From NCBI GenBank assembly GCA_031271065.1, contig JAISWP010000173.1:1-6189 (forward strand): 6,189 nucleotides of DNA. Direction: 5' to 3'. A program made the translations under genes and the position numbers. Numbering within the stretch: position 1 is the stretch's first letter; each line of letters starts with the position of its first letter. The notes beneath the pieces are model-generated. The model ran no database searches. It was not told the DNA's origin and saw only the letters and a list, made by a program, of their open reading frames with translations. This document shows positions 1 to 5,395 of the stretch, piece after piece. Source of the stretch: Synergistaceae bacterium. GTDB lineage: Bacteria; Synergistota; Synergistia; Synergistales; Synergistaceae.

Positions 1-4
1 CATG

Positions 5-98
5 TTTCGTAATGACGTGGCCGTGGAATAATTTGATTGCGGCGGCGCGTCCCGCGCGTTTCGTATGACGTGGCCGCGGAATAATTTAATTGCGGCGG
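5..98. repeat. Two near-identical direct repeats (5-45 and 59-98)
   Basis: Two copies of a ~40-nt unit lie 54 nt apart. Each has the order TTCGTATGACGTGGCC, then GGAATAATTT, then ATTGCGGCGG. The first copy has one extra A after TTCGT and two substitutions (T for C in GGCCGTGG; G for A in TTTGATTG). The spacer is only 13 nt and GC-only apart from one T, so this is not a CRISPR array. The left part of the second copy recurs at 191-217. No reading frame is kept, so the repeat looks intergenic (REP-like or a decayed small mobile element). Its function is not visible. Confidence 0.7.
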
Positions 99-260
99 AA
101 TGCCCGGCGTCCGGGTGACGAACCGCCGCCCCCGTGGGTCCGGTTGTTCCATTCCGCCGCGATACGCGGGGAAACCGGACGCGCGGCGACGCCCCGCGCG
201 GTTCGTATGACGTGGCCAATGTAGGGGCGCGCATTGCGCGTCCGGTTCCTTCCGCGCCCC
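92..260. repeat. Cluster of nested GC-rich inverted repeats
   Basis: Several potential hairpins are packed here. GCGGCGGAAT (92-101) is a perfect inverted match to 151-160. CCCGG/CCGGG pair across a 3-nt loop (103-115). TCCGGTT (139-145) pairs with 173-179, with CCGCG-ATA-CGCGG (157-169) nested inside. GCGCGG/CCGCGC pair at 181-199. GGGGCGCG (224-231) pairs with CGCGCCCC (253-260), with CGCGC/GCGCG inside it (228-240). The GTAGGGGCGCG motif resembles short intergenic palindromic repeats I recall from GC-rich anaerobes. None is followed by a T-tract, so they do not look like simple terminators. Together with the direct repeats they fill most of the first 260 nt, which holds no gene. Confidence 0.55.
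191..217. repeat. Third, partial copy of the upstream direct repeat
   Basis: Positions 191-217 match 49-75 over 27 nt with two mismatches. The match includes the CCGCGCG stretch preceding the unit and the core TTCGTATGACGTGGCC. The AT-rich right half (GGAATAATTT) is missing; at 218 the sequence switches to AATGTAGGGGCGCG, which starts an inverted repeat. The break at the same GTGGCC boundary suggests a modular repeat rather than random drift. Confidence 0.6.
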
Positions 261-369
261 CGCACGCGTTTCCACGCGTATACGGCAATACATCGGCGAA
301 AATCCGATGAATTGGCGGAACGATTGTTTTACCCGCAATAAATATCCGCATTGGGTTCCCGCGGCGGTA
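261..369. other. Non-coding stretch before the operon promoter
   Basis: No plausible gene is seen in the ~410 nt preceding the first CDS. Beyond the repeat cluster, this part holds two ACGCGT words a few bases apart (near 265-279) and one short hairpin, CATCGG (291-296) with CCGATG (304-309) across a 7-nt loop. The latter lacks a T-tract. Base composition falls toward AT just before the promoter. Confidence 0.5.
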
Positions 370-400
370 TTGACAAAAAATAAAACAAACGTACTATATT
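370..400 (+). promoter_or_regulatory. Sigma70-like promoter of the sulfur operon
   Basis: A perfect TTGACA (-35) lies at 370-375, followed by an A-rich spacer. The best -10 by sequence is TATATT at 395-400 (5/6, spacer 19 nt). TACTAT at 392-397 gives a 16-nt spacer with a poorer match (4/6). Transcription would begin at about 403-408, which puts an ATG at 413 too close to the transcript end and favours the ATG at 440. No obvious operator or riboswitch fits in the short leader. Confidence 0.7.
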
Positions 401-424
401 CCCAGTATTCATATGTGTAAAGAC

Positions 425-431
425 AGGGGAG
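425..431 (+). promoter_or_regulatory. Ribosome binding site deciding the start at 440
   Basis: AGGGGAG ends 8 nt before the ATG at 440. The in-frame ATG at 413 has no purine-rich site and sits almost on the predicted transcription start. A second strong site, AGGGGAGG (467-474), precedes an in-frame ATG at 479. The residues between (YAALKRGGFMRQ) look like the usual N-terminus of this family, so 440 is preferred. Confidence 0.6.
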
Positions 432-439
432 TGCGGTAT

Positions 440-1300
440 ATGACTGCGGACTACGCGGCGCTGAAAAGGGGAGGCTTCATGCGCCAGAAACAGAAGGACA
501 ATTTCTCCGTCCGCCTCAAGGTGATAGGGGGAAACCTCACCGCGGACCAGCTGCTGACGATTGCCGCCGTATCCGGAAAGTACGGGAAAGGGTGCGTTCA
601 TCTGACGTCGAGGCAGGGGGTGGAGATCCCGTTCATCAAACTCGGCGACGTGGAATCCGTAAAGGCCGAACTCGCCTCCGGCGGAGTGCCGGTCGGCGTC
701 TGCGGGCCGAGGGTGCGGACCGTCACGGCGTGCCAGGGGAGCGCGGTCTGTCCGAGCGGGTGCATCGAGACTTACAGGCTCGCTTCCGCGATCTCCGAGC
801 GGTATTTCGGGCGGGAGCTGCCCCACAAATTCAAGTTCGGCGTCACGGGATGCGCCAACAACTGCCTCAAGGCGGAGGAAAACGACATCGGCGTCAAGGG
901 AGGTCTCTCGATAAGCTGGAATAAGGCGGATTGCACGCTCTGCGGGGTATGCGTCAAGGCGTGCCGGGACGGCGCGCTGGAACTCTCGGGCGATGAGATC
1001 AAACTCGACCCGGAAAAGTGCAGTTACTGCGGCAGATGCGTCAAGTCCTGCCCGGCGGGGGCGTGGACCGGCGAACCGGCGTATCTGATTTCCTTCGGGG
1101 GCATATTCGGAAACAGGATGGCGTTCGGAAAAAGGGTCGTGCCGATAGTCCGTGACGAGGACACTCTCTTCCGGGTCGCCGACGCCGCGGTCGATTACTT
1201 CTCGGAGCACGCCAGACCGTCTGAACGTTTCCGGGCCGCCCTGGACCGGACCGGCTGGGACGGTTTTGAAAGAGCCGTCACGGAGGCTTACGATGGCTGA
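440..1300 (+). CDS. Siroheme/[4Fe-4S] sulfite reductase fused to a 2x[4Fe-4S] ferredoxin domain
   Basis: Predicted cytoplasmic reductase of sulfite to sulfide (six electrons), first gene of the sulfur operon; 286 aa from the ATG at 440. Residues ~20-70 form the N-terminal ferredoxin-like half of the nitrite/sulfite reductase fold, with HLTSRQGVE (54-62), a siroheme-contact motif. The coupled siroheme-[4Fe-4S] ligands are all present: C98-X5-C104 and C138-X3-C142 (in GVTGCANNC). An inserted ferredoxin module follows: C165, C168, C171, C175 and C194, C197, C200, C204. The reductase fold then resumes to the C-terminus. It has one reductase unit, about half the size of assimilatory CysI/NirA, and most resembles AsrC or small Dsr-like proteins. 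No AsrA/AsrB or flavoprotein partner is nearby, so electrons probably come from ferredoxin. Nitrite as substrate cannot be excluded, but the neighbours argue for sulfite. It overlaps the next gene by 8 nt. Confidence 0.88.
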   Translation: MTADYAALKRGGFMRQKQKDNFSVRLKVIGGNLTADQLLTIAAVSGKYGKGCVHLTSRQGVEIPFIKLGDVESVKAELASGGVPVGVCGPRVRTVTACQGSAVCPSGCIETYRLASAISERYFGRELPHKFKFGVTGCANNCLKAEENDIGVKGGLSISWNKADCTLCGVCVKACRDGALELSGDEIKLDPEKCSYCGRCVKSCPAGAWTGEPAYLISFGGIFGNRMAFGKRVVPIVRDEDTLFRVADAAVDYFSEHARPSERFRAALDRTGWDGFERAVTEAYDG

Positions 1301-1538
1301 TTATACGATAGACGCCGCAGTCGATATAACCGATGTGGTCTGCCCGGTGACGTTCGTCAAGGTTAAGGTCGCTATGGACGAACTGAAGGAGGGGGAGGTG
1401 ATCTCCGTCCGGATGAACGACGGAGAGCCGGTTCAAAACGTCCCCCGCAGCGTAAAGGACGAGGGGCACAAAATCCTCAAGCTGCTCGACAACGGCGACG
1501 GCACTTATGACCTGATAGTCAGAAAGCAGGGAGATTAG
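1293..1538 (+). CDS. TusA-family sulfurtransferase (CPVT variant)
   Basis: Small 81-aa protein of the TusA/SirA/YeeD family, whose members carry sulfur as a persulfide on a conserved N-terminal cysteine. That cysteine is C17 in DITDVVCPVTFVK. The family signature is CPxP; here the fourth position is Thr (C17-P-V-T20). The rest fits the compact two-layer fold: a helix at ~20-33, then GEVISVRMNDGEPVQNVPRSV (34-54), a helix at ~55-65 and a final strand. The start is the ATG at 1293, with GGAGG at 1282-1286 (6-nt spacing), inside the end of the reductase gene; a frame open further upstream is not needed. Co-transcribed with the reductase and the carrier protein, it is well placed to accept reduced sulfur and pass it to the carrier, but that role is inferred. 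Confidence 0.85.
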   Translation: MADYTIDAAVDITDVVCPVTFVKVKVAMDELKEGEVISVRMNDGEPVQNVPRSVKDEGHKILKLLDNGDGTYDLIVRKQGD

Positions 1539-1557
1539 GAGAAATGGGGAAAAACTC

Positions 1558-1767
1558 ATGAACATTGTCGTATCCGGAACGCTCAAAGAATATCCGGAAG
1601 GACTGTCCGTCTCGCGGCTGATAGAAGCCGAAAACATCGAAACCCCCATGTATGTGTCGGTGTCGGTCAACGATGAATTCGTAAAAAGCGGCGAGCTGGA
1701 CTCGACCGTGCTGCGCGGCGGCGACGTCGTGGAGTTCCTCTATTTCATGGGCGGCGGGCGGCGCTGA
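1558..1767 (+). CDS. ThiS/MoaD-like (HcyS/CysO-type) sulfur carrier protein
   Basis: 69-aa beta-grasp, ubiquitin-like protein. The N-terminal strand-turn MNIVVSGTLKEYPEG, VSVSVNDEFVKSGEL and VLRGGDVVEFLYFMGGG are typical of ThiS/MoaD carriers, which are adenylated and then thiocarboxylated on the last Gly of a C-terminal Gly-Gly. Here the end is G65-G66-G67-R68-R69, so two arginines cap the diglycine and would block activation until removed. A JAMM protease two genes downstream is the obvious candidate, as with HcyS-Ala and HcyD in Wolinella. GGGGA (1546-1550) lies 7 nt before the ATG; the gap to the TusA gene is 19 nt. No thiG, thiH, moaA or moaE is nearby, so a role in thiamin or molybdopterin is less likely than amino-acid sulfur assimilation. 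The stop overlaps the next start by 1 nt (TGATG). Confidence 0.85.
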   Translation: MNIVVSGTLKEYPEGLSVSRLIEAENIETPMYVSVSVNDEFVKSGELDSTVLRGGDVVEFLYFMGGGRR

Positions 1768-2576
1768 TGGCGTTCTCGAACGAACAGCTCGAACGATATT
1801 CAAGGCACATAATCCTGAAAGAGATAGGCGTCAAGGGGCAGAAACGCCTGTCCGAGGGGCGCGTTCTGATAATAGGGGCGGGCGGTCTCGGCGCGCCGGC
1901 GGCGCTCTATCTGGCCGCCGCGGGAATCGGGGTCATAGGCATAGCCGACGCGGACGCGGTCGACCTCTCTAACCTGCAGAGGCAGGTGATCCACTCCACC
2001 CCGGATATCGGACGCCTCAAGGTCGAGTCCGCCAGGGAGAAGATGGAGGCGATAAACCCGGAGATAACGGTGAAGGCCGAGCCCGTGTTCGCGGATTCGG
2101 ATAATATCCTGGACCTGATATCCGGATATGACTTCGTGATAGACGGAACCGACAGCTTCCCCGCAAAGTTTCTCATAAACGACGCCTGCGTCATCGCGAA
2201 AAAGCCCTTTTCCCACGCCGGGATAATCAGGTTCCGCGGACAGCTTATGACCTGCGTGCCGCAGGAGGGGCCCTGCTATCGCTGCGTATTCCCGGCGCCT
2301 CCTCCGCCGGACGCCGTCCCCACCTGCCGCCAGGCCGGGGTCATCGGAGCGATGGGAGGCGTCATAGGAAGCCTCCAGGCGATGGAGGCCGTTAAATTTC
2401 TGACCGGCGCGGGACAGCTTCTGACCGGTTCGATGCTCACGTACGACGCATTGAGCATGGAATTTCGCAAGATAAGGATAAAGGCCCGGGACGGCTGCGA
2501 GGTGTGCGGGAAAAATCCGTCGATAACGAAACCTGCCGGCGGCGCCGCTCCGGTGTGCGAAGGTATTGCGCTGTGA
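1767..2576 (+). CDS. ThiF/MoeB/HesA-type E1-like adenylyltransferase (HcyF-like)
   Basis: 269-aa ATP-dependent enzyme predicted to adenylate the C-terminal Gly of the carrier encoded just upstream. The N-terminus (RYSRHIILKEIGVKGQKRL) is classic for MoeB/ThiF. The Rossmann nucleotide-binding loop is GAGGLGAP (37-44), followed by DADAVDLSNLQRQ (61-73) with the ATP-contacting Asp and Arg, and by DGTDS (126-130). Two CxxC pairs, C170/C173 and C244/C247, form the structural zinc site. C187 (PTCRQAGVIG) sits at the catalytic Cys position of ThiF/Uba proteins. There is no rhodanese domain, which separates it from MoeBR/Uba4 types, and the length is usual for bacterial ThiF/MoeB. The ATG at 1767 overlaps the carrier stop, with only a weak purine stretch before it, so translation is probably coupled. 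The true partner is inferred from the operon. Confidence 0.9.
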   Translation: MAFSNEQLERYSRHIILKEIGVKGQKRLSEGRVLIIGAGGLGAPAALYLAAAGIGVIGIADADAVDLSNLQRQVIHSTPDIGRLKVESAREKMEAINPEITVKAEPVFADSDNILDLISGYDFVIDGTDSFPAKFLINDACVIAKKPFSHAGIIRFRGQLMTCVPQEGPCYRCVFPAPPPPDAVPTCRQAGVIGAMGGVIGSLQAMEAVKFLTGAGQLLTGSMLTYDALSMEFRKIRIKARDGCEVCGKNPSITKPAGGAAPVCEGIAL

Positions 2577-2995
2577 GCGGCGGTCCTGAGCTGCGCATTA
2601 AAAAGCCGGAGTACGATAAAATCATCGCCCACGCGTATTCGTGTCTGCCGAACGAGGCCTGCGGCATAATCGCCGGCAGCGCGGACGGCCGGCGCAGGTG
2701 CGTCGGGGCGGTCTACGCTCTGGTCAACACGGACGCCAGCGGCGAACATTTTTCGATCGACCCCGGGGAACATCTCAAGGCGGTCAGGGACGCCAGGTCA
2801 CGCGGCCTTTCACCGATCGGGAACTTTCACTCCCACCCATCGACCCCGGCGCGTCCGTCGGAGGAGGACATCCGGCTCGCGTACGACCGGTCCGCAAGCT
2901 ACCTGATCGTGTCCCTGGCAGGCAAAGAGCCTGTGCTGCGTTCGTTCCGCATCGAAAACGGCGCGGCGTCGCCGGAGGAAATCGTCATAGAGTGA
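2573..2995 (+). CDS. JAMM/MPN+ (M67) metalloprotease, Mec+/HcyD-like
   Basis: 140-aa zinc isopeptidase of the JAMM family, the same class as Mec+ and HcyD. All catalytic residues are visible: E28 (PNEACGIIAG), H86 and H88 in NFHSHPSTP, S96 and D99, giving the exact H-x-H-x7-S-x2-D signature. The start is a GTG at 2573 that overlaps the upstream TGA by 4 nt (GTGA), with GAAGGT (2559-2564) 8 nt before it; the frame is open upstream but only inside the adenylyltransferase gene. In characterised relatives this enzyme trims the carrier C-terminus to expose Gly-Gly and/or releases Cys or homocysteine from the carrier after sulfur transfer. Here the GGGRR tail supports a trimming role; the release role depends on a PLP enzyme not in the window. 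Last gene of the operon. Confidence 0.9.
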   Translation: MSGGPELRIKKPEYDKIIAHAYSCLPNEACGIIAGSADGRRRCVGAVYALVNTDASGEHFSIDPGEHLKAVRDARSRGLSPIGNFHSHPSTPARPSEEDIRLAYDRSASYLIVSLAGKEPVLRSFRIENGAASPEEIVIE

Positions 2996-3040
2996 CGAAA
3001 TGGCGCCCCCGGGTCATTTGCGGACGCCGGGCCCATGTAC

Positions 3041-4465
3041 TCACCTCTTCGGCAGTTCCATGCCGAAATAGCGCGCGGCGTTGCTGAAGCATATATCCCG
3101 CACAACTCCTCCGATGAGTTTGAAGTCGCCCGGCAGTTCCCCGGCTTCCATTTCCGACCCGAACTTCGCGCAGAGCAGCCTGCGGAAATATTCGTGCCTG
3201 GGGTACGAGAGGAAGCTGCGGGAATCGGTGAGCATCCCGACGAAGCGGGAGATCAGGCCGATAGAGGCAAGGGCGCTCATCTGCCTCATGATCCCGTCCT
3301 TGTGGTCGTTGTGCCACCACGCGGTTCCGAACTGGATTTTTCCGGGCGTTCTGCCGTCCATGAACGAACCGATGACGGAGACCGCCATGTCGTTGTCCGA
3401 CGGGTTCAGCACGTAGATTATAGTGCGGGCCAGTGAATCCTCCGACTCCAGCCTGTCGAGCAGGCTGACCAGGGCGTCCCCCAAGGGAAACTGTCCTATG
3501 GAGTCGTAGCCGGTGTCCGGCCCGCGAAGGGCGAATGCCTTTGAATTGCAGTTCCGCCTGGCGCCGAAGTGGAACTGCTGAGTCCAGTCGCTCCGGGCGT
3601 CCATCTTCAGCATCTCGAACAGCAGCGCCGAACGGTATTTTTCGAGTTCGCCGCCAAAAAGCGGCTGTCCGGAGCGGATTTTTCCGAAAGCGGCCGAGGC
3701 CTCGGATTCCGTGCAGGCCGCGGCCCAGGGGCGTTCCATGCCATAGTCGGACATCCTGCATCCATGCTCCTCGAAGAACTTATGACGGATTTCCAGAGCC
3801 TCCAGAAGGTCGGAGTATTTGGATATATCCTTTCCGGCCGCGGCGGCCAGTTTATCGAGCCACGAATTCAGCGCCTCCGCGTTATCCGCGGCCAGCGCTT
3901 TGTCCGGCCTCCATGTCGGGTACACCCTGCATCCCCAGTCGGTCTCGGCGATCCGGGAGTGGCTTGCCAGATCGTCCGTCGGGTCGTCCGTAGTGCAGAC
4001 GACGGATACGCCGCTGCGTCTTATTATCGAGCGCGCGGAAAATTCCGGCCTGCCCAGCTCATCCTTGCACTTGTCGTATATTTTGCGGGCCGTCCCGGGC
4101 GACAGCAGGTCTTTTATCCCGAAGAACCTTTTCAGTTCCAGGTGCGACCAGTGATAGAGCGGGTTGCCTATAGTCTGGGGCACGACCGAAGCCCACGCTT
4201 CGAAACGTTCGTAGTCGGACGCGGCCTCCGGTATGCCAGATACCAGTTTTTCCGGCACGCCGCAGGTCCTCATCGCCCGCCACTTATAGTGGTCGCCGCA
4301 GAGCCAGATCTGCGTCAGGTTTTCGAACCTGACGTCGTCCTCTATCTGCTTGACGGGCAGATGGGAGTGATAGTCGAAAATGGGCATGTCTTCCGCGTAT
4401 TCGTGGTACAGCCTTTCGGAGGCTCCGCTGGGCAGCAGAAAGTTTTCACCCATGAAAGTTTTCAT
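3041..4465 (-). CDS. uxaC: Glucuronate isomerase (uronate isomerase)
   Basis: 474 aa, matching the ~470-aa size of bacterial UxaC. It converts D-glucuronate to D-fructuronate and D-galacturonate to D-tagaturonate, the first step of hexuronate breakdown in the cytoplasm. It belongs to the amidohydrolase superfamily: metal ligands H33 and H35 in FDYHSHL, WRAMR (62-66), VCTTDDP (156-162), H299 in QFHFGA, GTAWWHND (380-387) and D414 in MLTDSRSFLSYPRHEYFRR are all family hallmarks. The start ATG (complement of 4463-4465) has GGGAGGT (4474-4480) 8 nt upstream; M5 is a weaker alternative. The gene is convergent with the sulfur operon (45-nt gap) and divergent from the phosphatase gene. No other hexuronate gene (uxaA, uxaB, uxuA, transporter) is in the window, so it stands alone here. 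Confidence 0.97.
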   Translation of the reverse strand: MKTFMGENFLLPSGASERLYHEYAEDMPIFDYHSHLPVKQIEDDVRFENLTQIWLCGDHYKWRAMRTCGVPEKLVSGIPEAASDYERFEAWASVVPQTIGNPLYHWSHLELKRFFGIKDLLSPGTARKIYDKCKDELGRPEFSARSIIRRSGVSVVCTTDDPTDDLASHSRIAETDWGCRVYPTWRPDKALAADNAEALNSWLDKLAAAAGKDISKYSDLLEALEIRHKFFEEHGCRMSDYGMERPWAAACTESEASAAFGKIRSGQPLFGGELEKYRSALLFEMLKMDARSDWTQQFHFGARRNCNSKAFALRGPDTGYDSIGQFPLGDALVSLLDRLESEDSLARTIIYVLNPSDNDMAVSVIGSFMDGRTPGKIQFGTAWWHNDHKDGIMRQMSALASIGLISRFVGMLTDSRSFLSYPRHEYFRRLLCAKFGSEMEAGELPGDFKLIGGVVRDICFSNAARYFGMELPKR

Positions 4466-4506
4466 CCGTTTGCACCTCCCCGGATTTCGCCGAACTTCAG
4501 CAGCTC

Positions 4507-4537
4507 ACGGAACGTTTCGCGCAAAATCCGCTTCCGT
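4507..4537. promoter_or_regulatory. Inverted repeat in the uxaC leader, possible operator or hairpin
   Basis: ACGGAA (4507-4512) is a perfect inverted match to TTCCGT (4532-4537). Inside, TTT (4515-4517) and AAA (4522-4524) flank CGCG. An AT-rich run (AAAATTTTTTAT) follows on the + strand side. It lies between the predicted uxaC promoter and start codon, so it could be a regulator site or an mRNA hairpin. The 31-nt span is long for a single operator, and the regulator is unknown. Confidence 0.3.
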
Positions 4538-4566
4538 AAAATTTTTTATCCGAATACCTGCGCAGT

Positions 4567-4595
4567 ATCATAACCCCGGCGCGGCGTCCCGTCCA
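4567..4595 (-). promoter_or_regulatory. Candidate uxaC promoter
   Basis: On the minus strand, TGGACG (complement of 4590-4595, 4/6 to consensus) and TATGAT (complement of 4567-4572, 5/6) are separated by 17 nt. Transcription would start near 4560, giving a leader of about 95 nt that contains the inverted repeat at 4507-4537. Confidence 0.4.
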
Positions 4596-4617
4596 GCGAT
4601 CCCGCCGCGGGCGCCGG

Positions 4618-4658
4618 TGGACATTTTGCGTTCCCGAGTATAGTATAACCAGTATAAC
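4618..4658 (+). promoter_or_regulatory. Candidate promoter region of sixA
   Basis: TGGACA (4618-4623, 5/6 to the -35 consensus) is followed by an AT-rich block with several -10-like hexamers: TATAGT (4639-4644, 15-nt spacer), TAGTAT (4641-4646, 17-nt spacer), and TATAAC twice (4644-4649 and 4653-4658), the latter pair inside a direct repeat AGTATAAC. Which -10 is used cannot be decided by eye. The leader before the ATG at 4696 would be about 30-45 nt. Confidence 0.45.
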
Positions 4659-4695
4659 GGGATATATTTCAAAGTTCCGGCGGGGTGAGGAATTT

Positions 4696-5211
4696 ATGAG
4701 ACTGATTCTTATGCGTCACGCAAGCGCCGTCGAGCGGCCGAACGCCCGCGGCGAACGGCCTCTTTCGGAAAAGGGAGAACACGAGGCCGACGCGGCGGGG
4801 TTTTTTCTGAGGATGGTAGGAGAGGTCCCCGACGTGATAATGCACAGTTCCATGCTGCGGAGCAGGGTGACGGCGGAGCGGGTCATGGCGAAGGTGGGTC
4901 AGGACGGCGTCTTGACGAAGCGCGGCGATCTGGATGAGGATTCTTCCGCGGAGGAATTTCTCATGAGCGTGGCGGGGGAGTTCGGCGCTTCGAATAAAAA
5001 GATCATGGCGGTTGGACACAACCCCTTTATGACCGATATCGCCCTTCGCGTGATGACCGGTTCGAGATCGTCGCCCGCCATAGACAGAATAGATAAAGCG
5101 AGCGTCTTTGCAGTCGATTGCGTCAGTTCCGCACTGTGGATTCAGCGCTTTTACATGCCGCGCGCGCTGCTTTTGAAGGTCTATGATGCGTGGCTCGCGT
5201 ACTCGGGGTGA
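4696..5211 (+). CDS. sixA: SixA-type phosphohistidine phosphatase
   Basis: 171-aa histidine phosphatase (phosphoglycerate-mutase-like) protein, close to the ~160 aa of E. coli SixA. The catalytic motif is at the very N-terminus: LILMRHASA with R7 and nucleophile H8, then RPLSEKG (21-27), MHSSMLRSRVTAE (49-61) with the phosphate-binding Arg at 55, and VGHNPFM (106-112) with the second His at 108. E. coli SixA removes phosphate from phosphohistidine in ArcB and in the nitrogen phosphotransferase system; the target here is unknown because no histidine kinase or PTS gene is nearby. The start ATG has GGGGTGAGG (4682-4690) 5 nt upstream. It is transcribed alone, with its own promoter region and a hairpin terminator downstream. 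Other small-molecule phosphatase roles in this superfamily cannot be excluded. Confidence 0.85.
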   Translation: MRLILMRHASAVERPNARGERPLSEKGEHEADAAGFFLRMVGEVPDVIMHSSMLRSRVTAERVMAKVGQDGVLTKRGDLDEDSSAEEFLMSVAGEFGASNKKIMAVGHNPFMTDIALRVMTGSRSSPAIDRIDKASVFAVDCVSSALWIQRFYMPRALLLKVYDAWLAYSG

Positions 5212-5280
5212 ATTGCCCGAGCCCTCGAACTGTCCGCTGTCTTTTGACGGAATTTATCAGATAAATCAGCAGTCCCGATA

Positions 5281-5316
5281 CGAAAAAGGGGCCGCTTTTT
5301 ACACGGCCCCTTTTCG
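5281..5316. terminator. Bidirectional Rho-independent terminator between sixA and the amidohydrolase gene
   Basis: GGGGCCG (5288-5294) pairs with CGGCCCC (5304-5310) around a 9-nt loop, and the stem is extended by A/T pairs and CG at the outer ends (one A bulged). The outer A-run and T-run give each strand a T-rich 3' side, so the hairpin can end both the rightward sixA transcript and the leftward amidohydrolase transcript. It sits in the 184-nt gap between these convergent genes. Confidence 0.85.
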
Positions 5317-5395
5317 TTTGAGTTTGGCTCTTTTCCGCTGATCCGCGCGCAGTTTCGACCGCGGCAGGCCGGCGTATCCGGCCGCGCCTTGAGCT

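Noticed and set aside
5..98. Possible CRISPR array
   Set aside because: Only two full units with a 13-nt GC-rich spacer and one internal indel; no regular repeat-spacer pattern and no cas gene.
413..439. Start of the sulfite reductase at the ATG at 413
   Set aside because: It lacks a ribosome binding site and lies within about 10 nt of the predicted transcription start; the ATG at 440 has AGGGGAG at good spacing.
329..1210. Long open frame on the minus strand (about 293 codons) opposite the sulfite reductase gene
   Set aside because: It is antisense to a gene with all expected metal-ligand cysteines, its translation shows no recognisable motif, and long antisense frames are common in GC-rich DNA.
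1558..2576. Thiamin (thiS-thiF) or molybdopterin (moaD-moeB) genes
   Set aside because: The two families are shared with these pathways, but no thiG, thiH, moaE or related gene is adjacent, while a sulfite reductase, TusA and JAMM protease are; sulfur assimilation fits better.
3002..3034. Terminator hairpin between the sulfur operon and uxaC
   Set aside because: Only short, mutually exclusive GC pairings (GGCG/CGCC plus CCG/CGG, or CCCGG/CCGGG with a 14-nt loop) and no T-tract on either strand.
3569..4573. Long open frame on the plus strand (about 334 codons) opposite uxaC
   Set aside because: The uxaC assignment is unambiguous over the whole span; the antisense translation is low-complexity and Arg/Pro-rich with no family signature.
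5252..5266. Small palindrome ATTTAT-CAG-ATAAAT after sixA
   Set aside because: A six-pair stem made only of A/T with a 3-nt loop is too weak to call a terminator or operator, and the real terminator follows at 5281.
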